A DNA stretch of 64,000 bases from Litomosoides sigmodontis (lineage: Eukaryota; Nematoda; Chromadorea; Rhabditida; Onchocercidae), in the NCBI GenBank assembly GCA_963070105.1, contig OY718806.1, positions 7,089,865-7,153,864 on the forward strand. The letters run 5' to 3'. Shown one piece after another: positions 54,901 to 64,000 of this stretch. The notes under the pieces are model-generated. The model was not told the origin of the DNA. It saw nothing but the letters and a program-made list of their open reading frames with translations, and made no database searches. Numbering within the stretch: the first letter of the stretch is position 1; every line of letters starts with the position of its first letter. Position numbers and translations under genes: made by a program.

Positions 54901-57900
54901 CTTGGCAGCAGCATGTGCAGAAGCACCACTTTCTAGAAGTAGCAATGCTACCTTGTCGTTATTATAGTGTGCTGCTACATGCAGCGGCGTCACCTAAAAT
55001 GGGATGGTAACTGGTATTTGAAAATTATCCGACTGTCAACAGCCTTTATCATTGTATATATAATGAAAGATACAACTGCATGTAACATCTAGAATACGAA
55101 TGTTACTGGCTTCATAATGGTAATAGCATGATTATAAATAGCGATATATCATAAATAGGTATTTGTCAGCTAGATGTTTTCCATAGGACTTAAAAGATGT
55201 CACTTTATCAATCACGTTTCAGCAATGCACCAACGACTATTCAAGGTACCTGGTTTTTGCCTTCAATATCAACTGATGTTCCTCGTTCCAGCAATAATTT
55301 CGCTACCGGCAAATTGCCGTACTTAGCAGCTAAATGCAACGGCGTGAAACCCTTCTTAGTAAGCAGTGTTTTGTTGGTTCCATGATCCATCAATATCGCA
55401 GCTACCTCCTCTTGTCCCTCCTATAATATTTGGGTGCTGAATACGTTGCAGATTCTAGGTTAAAAAATAACATAATTTTTTCAATTTTCAATTTTTCAAA
55501 ATTTTCAAGCTTACTTTGGCAGCAATATGAAGCGGAGTGTAGAAATCCCGTGTAGCAGCATTTGGTGATGCACCAGCTTGGAGCAACAAGACGACAATGT
55601 CGGTGTTGCCAAGCCGTGACGCAATGTGTAATGGAGTTTGCAGCTCACGTGCTGCAGCATCTACCTTAAAAAAAATATCATTTACTAAGTGGCGAAAGTA
55701 TTTTGATTTGACATGACTTAAGAGAGAACAAGGTGTGTGCATAAGCTTTCTCTAACAAAGTTAAAATGTTTAAGGATTTAATGGCGGCTAACCTGAGCTC
55801 CATTACGCACCAAAACTCGAACAATATCGGTTTGATTTGCTCGTGCGGCTAAATGCAGAGGTGTTTCACCACGAACTGTAGCGACATCCGCATTAGCACC
55901 CTGAAATGTATACCCTTAATTTGACCATGTCACCTTACTCACTGATTTGTGGAAAGATTAAAAAAAGAGCAGTTGAAATACAATGATTGTTGAAAAGGAA
56001 ATCACACTAACTCAAGTTGATAAGAAAATGTCAAACAAACATCTGAAACAAACAAATAGACATGAAAACGAAAAATAGTGATCCTTGATTCAAGTTCTCA
56101 AGCGTACGAAAGAAGTATACCAAAAATTTCTCACAACCTAATTTGAAAAAGAGTTAAACAACGACCTGTTGCAGTAAGTAGATGACGATGTTTATAGCAC
56201 CCATAAATGCAGCAACGTGCAGCGGCGATAGGCCTGATTCTGTCGTTGCCTCGATGGCAGCGTGATATTTTAGCAATAACTCGACAACCTAAATAGCCGA
56301 AACTGATTAACACCAAGAAATTAACACAAATAATAACATAATACTTGACAGTAGTTTGCTGCAAAAAAAACCTTAATGCGGTTCTTTTTGCAAGCGATAT
56401 GTAGCGGGGTAAAGCCATTGAGAGCTCGAGCATTTGAGTCAGCGTTACGATCCAGTAGAAGCTTAGCGACACGAACATGTCCACAGTGAGCAGCCACGTG
56501 AAGGGGAGTAAGGTAATCAACGGTAACATCATCAACCGGAGCTCGATGATATAGTAGAATTCGCGCACTGTCCACGTGATCACCCTGTGCTGCCATGTGT
56601 AAAGGAGCCAAACCATTCTGTAAATGTTTACATTCGATTATTCCGACATTTCCTAAAAAAAAGAAAGGCATTACTAGTAAAAGCATGTTGAAACAATATC
56701 AATACAGTGCTTACTTTTGTCTTAGCATTGATTGGAGCCCCTTTTTCGAGCAATAAATCAACTACTTGATCATGGCCCGAACGAGAAGCACAGTGTAACG
56801 GTGTTAATAAATCACGTGTCCGACAATCGATTACAGCCCCATGAGCCAACAGCAAGGAAACCATGTTTGCGCGCCCCCACTTTGTTGCGACATGTAATGG
56901 ACTGAAAGAAAAAATAAAACTACATGCCAACTATATTCTTGAGACATCAACACCCATTTACAACCATGTTCTCATTCCTCTCCCCATTTCCACTCATGAA
57001 GTTGACTTCTTACCTGATTACTTCAAGGCTATTCCAGCACTTGCATACCTTATGTTATGTCTCGCTTGATAATTCACATTAGCTCCTTTTTCAAGCAGTA
57101 GTTGCGCTACGTTCTCATTTCCGTAATGAGCAGCGATATGAAGCGGAGTGAAACCGCTTTTCGATGTCACATCTGGATTGTGCTCATTCTGCAATCGGTT
57201 TCTCTAAACCTTTATAAAACACGCATAATACATCAACCCGAATATTCCTTCTTATTCAAAGCCAATTCCTATTTCAACTCTTTTACAATATCTTTTACAA
57301 TATCATTTGTTGTAATTCCTTTTACAATATCATTTTTAACAACAAATGCAACACTTGAAAGCACTTTCACTAATAGCTAACACTTATCATCAGCAAACAA
57401 AGATTCATCATCCTACTATGCGTCTTGAATCTGTCACGAACTTCAAAGAAAAATAATTCACTTCTCCCGCACAGGCATCCAAAAGGAGATGTGTCAAAAT
57501 AGTCAGTTGCTGAGTAACAACAACAATTATCTGAAGAATTTTTTTAATAAAACAAAGCTAACTTGAAGTAATAATGTGGCTGCTTTTGTATCATCTTTTT
57601 TAGCAGCGATATGTAAAGCTGGCAAACGAACTTTTCCGCGTGTGTCATTTTCAAGTAAAAGAGCTACAACACGATCGTGACCTTGCTGCAAAGCAACTGC
57701 CAGTGGTGTAAATCCATCCTATAAATAGGAAGCTTACATACAGTATCATGGATGAAATCAATTCTAGTAGAACAGTAAATAATAGTGAATAACAATGTGA
57801 TGACGAGAGTGATACGAGAAAGCGACAAGTGAATAAGCTAAAGAACTGGATGTTTCTTCACATAATGAACGTTAGAAAATTTTAAATTCTTTATGACTGT

Positions 57901-59066
57901 ACAATAATTGGCTTGGAAAAAGTCATAAATCAGGAGAATAAAATCATCGAATCATGGGGAACATGGGAAAAACTGTTGGGCAACAAATTTAAGACGTAAA
58001 GTTTAAAAGAACATATACGTAAATTTTTCCGTAAAAGAAGCATTAAATTTCCAGAAAACTTCTTAACTCACTCGAAAGTGTATTTGTAGAAAGTGGTAAA
58101 AAAAGAATGCAGTTTTTCTTGATATTCTTTTTAAGTTCTACACTTATATAATCACCCGAATTTAGACAATTTAGACAAACAAATTTCCAACAAGGATGAA
58201 CTTACGGGTTCTTCCATCTGTAAGACAGCCACAATCTATTTAATCCTAACTGCAAAAAATTAATGGCTTCTTCCTTAGTGTATCATGCAATAGCTTACCT
58301 TACGTTTTGAAAGAAAGAACTTTATCTACGTTCGCAACTGATCTAATAAATATAACAATGTTTTTTTTAATAAAGAGAGTGAAAAGAACAGACCTCTGTA
58401 GCTAAAGCTTGATTAGCATTGTGAGTAAGAAGGTAGCGTACAACAGACTCGTGATTCTCTTGCGCAGCCATGTAGAGTGGTGTAAAACCGTTCAGTGATT
58501 GTACATTAACATTAGCGCCGCTTTCAATCAGGATTGTGACAATGAGTTCCTGCCCTGCTAATGACGCTATATGTAGCGCTGTGTTACCCTTCTGAAAACT
58601 TACAACAATAGCAAATATATCCTGTAACAGAAGCGATAATGCTAAAAGCAAAATTAATAACAGAAGGGAAAGGATGGACGGATTATAAACCTTAGTAGCA
58701 GCATCGACATCTGCTTTCCGTTTTAGAAGTTCGCGGACCACTTCGTGATGACCTTCTTTTGCGGCCAGATGCAATGCATTGAGTCCATTCGCATTACATG
58801 TATTTATATCAGTACCCGAACGCAGTAGTTCAAGTACGCGATCTAGATTTCCGGCACGAGCTGCTCGCAAAAAACTCGCACTACTCTCACCCTGTAAAAT
58901 CTCTCATCTCACTCGGATTACTCTTCACAGTTTGACATTTATGGAGTTAAGTTTTAATGATGCACAAATCATAAAACGATACTTTGTTGGAATGTTGGCT
59001 GTTATCTGAATGAACCTGTTGCTGCTGTGATTCTGGCGGTTCTACTTGCCATCCACCAGCCTCCAT
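26332..59066 (-). CDS. unc-44: Ankyrin, UNC-44 orthologue, with short and giant isoforms
   Basis: Thirty-five constitutive-looking exons run from ATG 59066 ([12 protein letters not shown]) to 42530. The transcript then ends either in exon 41422-41292 (about 1,819 aa) or in exons 39175-27470 and 26537-26332 (about 5,746 aa). All junctions I list keep phase. Domains by residue in the short form: ankyrin repeats about 20-830, acidic linker to about 920, ZU5 about 924-1080, UPA about 1215-1345, death domain about 1415-1480, then a tail. Much of the ZU5/UPA text matches what I remember of C. elegans UNC-44 almost residue for residue, and the C. elegans gene also has a giant-exon isoform. Ankyrins link membrane proteins to spectrin; the giant form is axonal in worms and flies. 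Optional pieces are an 18-nt microexon and a 687-nt cassette exon, described separately. Confidence 0.97.
26538..27469 (-). other. Intron of the giant ankyrin transcript
   Basis: AT-rich sequence between the giant exon and the presumed last exon. I see no further exon or repeat in it. Confidence 0.5.
27470..39175 (-). CDS. unc-44: Giant ankyrin exon, 11,706 nt
   Basis: One uninterrupted frame of about 3,902 codons runs from acceptor CTTTTTTCAG (39176) to donor GGAG|GTATCT (27469). Phase 1 on both sides matches the exon 42643-42530 upstream. It begins [18 protein letters not shown] and ends near [19 protein letters not shown]. The composition is dominated by E, K, S, D and T with very few hydrophobic blocks, so it is probably a long unfolded filament. 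The end is more ordered and looks constrained: EFERIERDV and EFERLEQEV are paired short repeats, followed by [17 protein letters not shown] and [18 protein letters not shown]. elegans UNC-44 AO13 and fly Ank2-XL carry comparable giant segments in axons; this is inferred to be the equivalent. The length is about two thirds of a typical remaining AO13 tail. No frameshift or stop interrupts it. Confidence 0.97.
33560..34320 (-). repeat. Degenerate tandem protein repeat in the giant exon
   Basis: About five copies of a roughly 56-residue (about 168-nt) unit lie in tandem. Anchor motifs in order are [36 protein letters not shown] and [10 protein letters not shown], each followed by text like [14 protein letters not shown] (also [18 protein letters not shown] and YDTIIPEES). 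The two central copies are most similar. Coordinates are approximate. Confidence 0.8.
39176..41291 (-). other. Intron before the giant exon and 3' UTR of the short isoform
   Basis: For the giant transcript this is intron. For the short transcript the first few hundred bases after the stop at 41292 are 3' UTR. The minus-strand frames at 40610-41209 look like chance: hydrophobic, overlapping one another, without splice sites in phase. Confidence 0.55.
41018..41023 (-). terminator. Candidate polyadenylation signal of the short ankyrin isoform
   Basis: AATAAA on the minus strand, about 270 bases downstream of the short isoform's stop codon. Confidence 0.4.
41292..41422 (-). CDS. unc-44: Alternative terminal exon of the short ankyrin isoform
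   Basis: The acceptor TCTTCATTCAG at 41423 accepts the phase-1 donor of exon 42643-42530. The exon encodes 43 residues ([15 protein letters not shown] to DSIEQQQ) and ends in TGA. The resulting protein of about 1,819 aa matches the size of the well-known short UNC-44 form. Choice between this exon and the giant exon decides the isoform. Confidence 0.85.
42530..43008 (-). CDS. unc-44: Ankyrin tail exons before the isoform branch
   Basis: Two exons, 43008-42961 (48 nt, [15 protein letters not shown]) and 42643-42530 (114 nt, with [20 protein letters not shown]). Both start and end in phase 1. The second exon's donor (CCAG|GTTCAC) is the branch point to the short or the giant ending. The acceptor of the second exon is TTTCAAG at 42644; the nearer AG at 42633 would create a stop. 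Confidence 0.88.
43125..44015 (-). CDS. unc-44: Optional ankyrin exon with internal start and alternative stop
   Basis: The core is a cassette exon, 43885-43199, 687 nt, phase 1 at both ends: acceptor TTTTCATCACATAG and donor CCTG|GTATGG. Included, it adds 229 residues between EDEGIM and VPETPL. The same frame extends further both ways. Upstream it reaches an ATG at 44015 ([11 protein letters not shown]), preceded at once by an in-frame TGA and 9 bases after a strong acceptor CTATCCTTTCAG, which suits an internal promoter with trans-splicing. Downstream, if the donor is not used, it reads through 24 more residues to a stop at 43125 ([12 protein letters not shown]). The content is acidic and Ser/Thr-rich with a helical patch ([20 protein letters not shown]). 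Coding status is firm; which combinations are made is inference. Confidence 0.75.
   Translation of the reverse strand: MCASKTATHNLVLSGITDSGTVIVNGVVLDSCRLSTTLSFHHIESVAKFTVVEETSTECEQTSCGSDVCVGAPAATPVFQSGSVSDETVSAAEQWENCRIAAGMDLEIQAQSETSHEQDIDMMKPIASSDLFERKRTSSQASALLSEDREPGYKAYVQFVSPSGVAQIEACDNEEQLEGMERSVESVIGRLLFTLSSLKMNNPDRHAAAVRRLQDLEEELRAAGAVCPPDTAASNAVSSMLASASPTSDIQIRVNSSQYSTTTKSVFETDTPGMEGLDPATVQHLQQQLISNMSQI
44016..45409 (-). other. Intron or internal promoter region of unc-44
   Basis: About 1.4 kb without a recognisable exon. If the internal start at 44015 is real, this stretch holds its promoter. It is less AT-rich than neighbouring introns over parts of 44340-44900. Confidence 0.5.
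45410..47076 (-). CDS. unc-44: Ankyrin death domain and proximal tail exons
   Basis: Exons: 47076-46815, 46690-46515, 46434-46329, 46225-46148, 46054-45900 and 45620-45410. The first carries the death domain: [20 protein letters not shown], then [11 protein letters not shown] and [14 protein letters not shown]. The next contains [15 protein letters not shown]. The tail exons are acidic, with [35 protein letters not shown] and [19 protein letters not shown]. The acceptor of 46690 is GAAATTGCAG; the earlier CGTATCAG would break the frame. The death domain in ankyrins is a regulatory protein-interaction module. Confidence 0.93.
47220..49819 (-). CDS. unc-44: Ankyrin spectrin-binding core (ZU5 and UPA)
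   Basis: Exons: 49819-49687, 49611-49387, 49300-49112, 48973-48759, 48657-48545, 48391-48214, 48101-47888 and 47360-47220, all in phase. ZU5 begins [16 protein letters not shown] and includes [20 protein letters not shown] and [13 protein letters not shown]. The second ZU5 part has [16 protein letters not shown] and [23 protein letters not shown] includes [17 protein letters not shown], then [20 protein letters not shown] and [21 protein letters not shown]5-UPA binds beta-spectrin and is the most conserved part of ankyrins. The last exon ([20 protein letters not shown]) bridges to the death domain. Confidence 0.97.
47499..47830. repeat. (TAATA)n pentanucleotide satellite
   Basis: About 330 bases, roughly 66 copies of a 5-bp unit, nearly perfect, with one visible substitution near 47670. 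It lies in the intron between ankyrin exons 48101-47888 and 47360-47220. Long frames of alternating Ile/Leu/Tyr through it are artefacts of the repeat. Confidence 0.98.
50492..50509 (-). CDS. unc-44: 18-nt cassette microexon of ankyrin
   Basis: A U-rich acceptor (TTTTTTTATTTTAG) and a strong donor (GTGAGTTTTT) bracket 18 bases encoding KLLHKT. The exon upstream (50751-50660) ends in phase 2 and ZU5 exon 49819 starts in phase 2, so skipping or including the 18 bases keeps the frame. Skipping gives [15 protein letters not shown], the form I recall for C. elegans UNC-44. Inclusion inserts six residues exactly at the ZU5 edge. Confidence 0.6.
50660..51492 (-). CDS. unc-44: Ankyrin linker exons between repeats and ZU5
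   Basis: Exons 51492-51383 ([19 protein letters not shown], ending HATEP), 51070-51002 ([19 protein letters not shown]) and 50751-50660 ([12 protein letters not shown], ending RTTVQP). They join in phases 0, 0 and 2. An earlier donor at CAACAG in the first exon would break the frame at the next junction. The text matches the corresponding UNC-44 linker. Confidence 0.93.
51493..53699 (-). other. Intron of unc-44
   Basis: About 2.2 kb between exons 53880-53700 and 51492-51383, which join in phase 1. It holds the (TA)25 repeat and an 11-base C run at 53335-53345. I see no additional exon. Confidence 0.6.
51911..51960. repeat. (TA)25 microsatellite
   Basis: Fifty bases of perfect TA dinucleotide within an ankyrin intron. 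Confidence 0.97.
53700..58891 (-). CDS. unc-44: Ankyrin-repeat exons
   Basis: Exons: 58891-58691, 58591-58394, 57718-57563, 57188-57049, 56901-56715, 56617-56372, 56288-56166, 55900-55793, 55664-55515, 55420-55250, 54993-54826, 54634-54530, 54421-54268, 54199-54039 and 53880-53700. With the 17-codon first exon 59066-59016 they give about 833 residues. There are roughly 23 repeats of 33 aa with the TPLHxAA...G...V..LL core, for example [20 protein letters not shown] and [13 protein letters not shown]. The last repeat is degenerate ([20 protein letters not shown]) and runs into a Thr-rich acidic linker ([17 protein letters not shown]). The array forms the membrane-protein-binding solenoid. Length equals the canonical 24-repeat ankyrin within my counting error. 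Confidence 0.97.
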
Positions 59067-60920
59067 TGCAGAACTACTGATCAGTAATTATTGACCTGTA
59101 CCAATCAGCCGCCTGCAAAACCTCCGTGATGTTTATATTTTCCCTCAGCTTTAATGAAAACGCGAACAATGCATGTCGCAAAGACATAAACGGAAAAAGC
59201 TGATGTTCACTGCAACAAATTTGCGGGAGACATTTTTGATAGGCTGACAATGCTACGAAAATGCAACGCAATGTCATCGAGAGAAAAGCACAAGTGAGAT
59301 CACGAAGAGTGGTGTAGTACGTCTCTATCACACTACTACGCTATATAGTAGAATAACGAACGAATAATGAGAAATCGTCTGCATCGGCTAACACGATGAC
59401 TTCAGGAGAAAAAGTAAAAAAATCAATCAAAAGAATAAACAAGGCGCTACGAATGTTGTCCCTCAGCAACCACTGCAATAGGAACGGAAGAGCGACAGAC
59501 AAATCACAACATATAAGAGATGAAAAGTGTTCCAAAATCTCTTCTATTAAGCAAAAACAGAAGACAGTAACAACTGAGGGAAAAATACTGCACACGCGGT
59601 CTTATCCCTTCCGCATAAGACCACAGCCCGGTCACTTCAATGAAACGTGGGGATAGGGATATGCAGACTTTCAATAAGCAGACACTTGAAGACGAGGATC
59701 TTCACCTAATTGTGCTAGAAATCGTGATGCAGTAATGTTCGTGCAGGATGCGTTAGCCTGAGCAATAGAACGATTTTAATGTCACAAATCAAGTGCTATA
59801 AAAATAACGGCAGAATAGTTACACCGATTTCCTCACATATATATATATATATATATGTAGAAACCCTATGTGAAACATATGCAAATTTTTTGGTTACAGC
59901 CTACAAATATCAACTGCCCTCAAACGAAGACTCCTCTTTCATCACAAGCAAACTGTGTCATTTTCAGCAAATAGCAGAACTGAAATAGTAGAACTATACT
60001 CAATAAAATGGTTATTACCTTCAACTGTTATGACATAAAACAAGATAGGCAATGTAAGAAAGAACCTAACGAATTCGTATTTTACAAGTACTGTCTGGAT
60101 CAGAATCCTTTCAAGGTCATCATTATTCATTCCCAAGCTAAGACACGGCAGTTATATTCTAAAAACCTTAGAAGAAATAATGATGCAGTGTTATGGTCAG
60201 TAAGCCCTTCATTCCTACATTACTGCTCCATTTGCGTTAACGTTGCATCCGTCCAACCGCACCATATTGCTTTATTGCTTCATGATGATGCTATTATCAT
60301 TATGATATACAGTAACTTGACTGCAGTAACCATTAGTAAATAGGGGAACTGTGATTGGAGTGGATGATATCGTAAGTGCCAAATGTGAGCCACCGCAATG
60401 ATCAAAAGAAATAGGCCATTTGATTCACTGTTCCGTAACAACGTACTTCTGAGCTTGCTCATTGCACACGTAACTGAGCACCAAGGAAAGCATTCGTATT
60501 CATTTTGCGAAATCAATTTTTTGTTCACGGTAAATAATTCATTTATGCCTGCTGCTCACGAGAGCACATCTTAAAAGAATCACTGGTCAGGCTCATAACC
60601 GACTGGCTGCTAATCTTTTGTGGAAGCTACGAAGTAGGTGACCTGTATAAGTTAAGGTGACACGTGAATAGGAAAAAGAGATATTGAAGGACGAAAATGC
60701 ACGTTGCGTGAAGAGTACAGAAACCCACGAAAGTGAGCATCATTCAATGACTCATCCCATACAGAAAATGGTGAGTAAACTGGAAAGGAAGCGTTAATGG
60801 GGCGAAGCCAGAGTTAATTTTGGCCACAGCATAGGGAAGAAGAGAACGCAAAGTGGACTTATTCGGCTGAGCCAAGCGGAAAAACTGCTCTGAGAGGATG
60901 AGAATAAGGTGGAGAGTTCT
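59067..60920. other. Upstream region of unc-44
   Basis: Sequence 5' of the ankyrin ATG. An AG (TACTGATCAG) lies 14 bases before the ATG and could be a trans-splice or 5'-UTR acceptor. A short (TA)n run lies at 59836-59856. No coding exon is supported. It probably contains promoter or 5'-UTR intron sequence. Confidence 0.45.
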
Positions 60921-61119
<199 letters not shown>

Positions 61120-64000
61120 CTTTTCGACGGCACTCAGTGAGGGAACAACACAGCAGCAACATCAGCAGCTGCCCACTACCAAAGCCATCCGCAATAGCCG
61201 TGGTGCTGGTCCAGGAGCAGCAGAGGAGGTGCGACAACGGACTGAAAAGCGATATCCATCCATCCATCCATCCTCTGTTCGCTCGCTTGCCTCGGAGTGG
61301 AGGAGAGTGCTGGTACTGGTAGCCGTTGGTGGTGGTGGTAGTGGTGGTGGTGGTGGTGCTGTTTGCGATGGCGTGAATCGATTCTGTGGGATTGTGGGTG
61401 CAGGCAGGCCCGTCTCGTCCTCAGTATGACAATCCTAACAAAATTGATTTGAATTTTAAATATGCATACAAGTGAGAGTTTAATAGGAGGCATCAACGCC
61501 AAGAAGCGCCCACCGCACCATCGAGACTCATCAACGTGTGGGCCTCCTGCACACTATTCCTTGTCCTATCCAGTTTTGCTTCGTGTGACAAAAAACTTCT
61601 TTATTCTCGTTCTTCTGAAGGATAACGGAAAAGGAAACAAGGAAAAGTTATGCTCTTCGTTGAAAGATATAATCAAACAAAACTTTGCTTGACCGAAACT
61701 GGTACTACCTTAACGAATAACCACCTAATAATTGCGATAAACCTACACTCCATCAGGTCCTGTATTTCACTTCACTTAAGGGTTTAATTAGGAAATGACA
61801 GGTTACGTAAGCAACAGCAATGACCGCTTCATTACCAGAGACCATTTTAAATTCTTGCTTTTGTGGATAAATTTCGTTCTGTCCTTCGGAGCGTTCTGAA
61901 AAAAATTATACATTGAACTGACAATTAATGGAATAACTCTCTTCCGCTTCGTTGACGAAGTGACTGTAAGATGTGGCATCGTCCAACCCATCAATTACAC
62001 TTTCGTAGTAGTGATTTTTTTCTCTATCCTCACTCCGCTCCACACTTTCATTCTCCTTTAGCTATCGAATTTGAAATTAAGCCAGATCGGTTTGCCGTGG
62101 CTTTTTTCTATATGATGTAGAACTTTACTTTTATTCGACCAATAAGTCTTTATGAAATGCTACAGTAGTTAAGTGGTTGTTACTAAGGTTTTATTTTACA
62201 GATTACCTACCCACTCGTTAGAGTGATTCAGTTATTGTGAAATTCGAAATCTGCAAGTCTGACAATTCACTGTGTTGTAAACAGCGGGAAGAATGAAACT
62301 TTTGGCTTAAGATGACTTCTCACAAATGTTTTGTCACTTTTGTGGGAAAAAATACTGAGATTGACCGCTAACGCCGAAATTCGTCGAAACTTCGCTCATA
62401 AATTTAGAAAATAATCACTAACAACTTTCCGAAATCCGGACGTTTTTAAAAAATTAATCCTAATTACGTGTGCTCAGCGAACTCATCCAAAAACAGTAAT
62501 GAGCTGTCCTACAGCTTGTGGCGTAGTTTTCTTTTTGGTCTACTAACCACCATTGCAGAGATGACGTGATGAATCCCAGCCAAAACCTGCTGTAAGAATT
62601 TAAATGAAGTTTGAATTACTAGTGTAATGAACTGCAAATATCAAGGTTTCCAAAAAAGACAAAAGTTATAATGGTATAAAAAAACACCACGTTACTCATT
62701 ACACTGCCCTCATGAATTACAGCGGAACAGGTGTATTGCCTAAGCACCACAATACTTTATTCAAACAAAAATTACTGTATTACGAATTTCAACTTAAAAA
62801 ACAAGCAGTTTCATTCTCAATTTGAAATGTTCATGCATGGGAAAAGTCTTATGCAAATATCGATGCGAGCTGATGGACTAGAAAGTTACTGTCGAACGTG
62901 TTCTGCCTTTAACCTTTAGTTTACACTTCAAACAAAATCGTATATACTCTTATAAATCAAGGATTACAGAGTAACATCGTGATACTCTGAATATGATTTA
63001 ACCATACTTAACTTATCATCAGTTGCATTAAGTTATCATCAGTATCTGCATGATATGACAAGCTACGGGAAAGCTTAAAATGGGATGATATGATTAGTAA
63101 TCAAATCATTTTGAAGGTTTTGAAATTTGGAGTTACTGAAAACGATGTACGTCATATAATCAAATCAATTCAAAAATCAACGATTTCAATCACTGACATC
63201 CTGCAATTTACGAACACGCGTACATGTGTGCATTCCAGCAGGGCGATGTCGAGAACACAGGGTTTTGCCGCACCTGTAAAACAGTAGAAACAAAAGATAT
63301 GATGCCAAAAAAGCAAAGGCGTTAGTCGAAATAGTCGGAATATTGTTCACCTGCATTGAAATGCAACTGAAAAACTGTTTAATTTGATAGCACATGCATC
63401 ACAACGCTGCTGTGACTGGTACCCGATTAGAACTTTCTGCGCTCGCGAAACGGCTGAAGGACGACGAAATGCCGAACATGAAAAGTTTGCTTCGGTTATG
63501 CGTCGACGTGGAAGCTCATCATCGCTTGAAGTCACATCTGAGCCCTTCAAGTGGAATTTTCTCTTAATTCACAGCAAATTATTCCTTTTTGCTTGCAATT
63601 TGTGCTGACTAGCGCTGAAGTGTTGAAACTGACACTTGTCACCAGAAGGATGAGATCATCAACATAAACAGCGCATTTTTCCGTTGGCAGCCTAGCAAGA
63701 GATCTGTTTAAATGAAAAATTTTACACAGAACAAGTAATCCTAGGAAGAGTATCCTTTACTTACTAATATGAGCTGCTTTGACAAGGTGATTTTTTTTTG
63801 AAATCTTTCGAAAACTTAGAATTTTTTAATTAAAAAGCACTAATTCTTCGATATATACAAATCTAGCTCTTTCAAAATGGTTGAAAGTTTAGCTTTGCAT
63901 ATAACTGAGCGAAGATTAAATTAATTGAGATTACAGGGAAGCAACAAAGAAGTACTATACTCTGTGATGAGAAACAGCTGCAAGTGGCACTCTTGGTCTG
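61120..64000. other. No supportable gene; simple repeats and one coding-like patch
   Basis: Just after the CAG repeat lie a CCAT run (about 61255-61272) and a GGT run (61327-61358). Further on the sequence is AT-rich. A GC-richer patch at about 63400-63560 is open on both strands with charged and Ser-rich translations, but I cannot fix splice sites or a strand. No RNA gene is recognised. Confidence 0.45.

Overview
This is eukaryotic nuclear DNA from a nematode, most likely a filarial or other clade III worm. The evidence is the AT-rich sequence, many short GT-AG introns with U-rich TTTCAG-type acceptors, a cuticle collagen, a nematode-style nuclear receptor, an unc-44-type giant-exon ankyrin, and acceptor-like sites just upstream of several start codons that fit spliced-leader trans-splicing. 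There is no prokaryotic or viral content. Exon boundaries were read by eye from splice consensus and codon phase. Species is not determinable here, and no search was run.

Layout. (1) 446-7577, minus: a 16-17-exon RCC1-repeat protein of about 1,250 aa, followed on the same strand by a small two-exon Cys-rich ORF that may be a separate downstream gene. (2) 8806-10336, plus: proteasome subunit alpha-5, seven exons, complete. (3) 12096-15154, minus: a nuclear hormone receptor with DNA-binding and ligand-binding domains. (4) 15155-22150: about 7 kb with no gene I can support. (5) 22202-25147, plus: a complete 314-aa cuticle collagen whose 1.6-kb intron carries one or two small antisense ORFs. (6) 26332-59066, minus: the orthologue of C. 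elegans unc-44 (ankyrin), filling half the window. (7) 59067-64000: mainly non-coding sequence upstream of unc-44, with a 199-base CAG repeat and other simple repeats.

The ankyrin gene is the main content. Nineteen exons encode the N-terminus, about 23 ankyrin repeats and an acidic linker. Seven exons encode ZU5 and UPA, followed by a bridging exon, a death-domain exon and tail exons. From the exon at 42530-42643 two endings are possible, both in phase: a short terminal exon (41292-41422), giving about 1,819 aa, or an 11,706-nt exon (27470-39175) plus a last exon, giving about 5,746 aa. I also see an 18-nt cassette microexon just before ZU5, a 687-nt symmetrical cassette exon with a possible internal start and an alternative stop, and a degenerate tandem protein repeat inside the giant exon.

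The genes are not a functional cluster. They are ordinary neighbours: vesicle or GTPase regulation, proteolysis, transcription, cuticle and neuronal membrane skeleton. No wholly new system was found. The most informative observations are the ankyrin isoform structure, the long simple repeats and the nested antisense ORFs.
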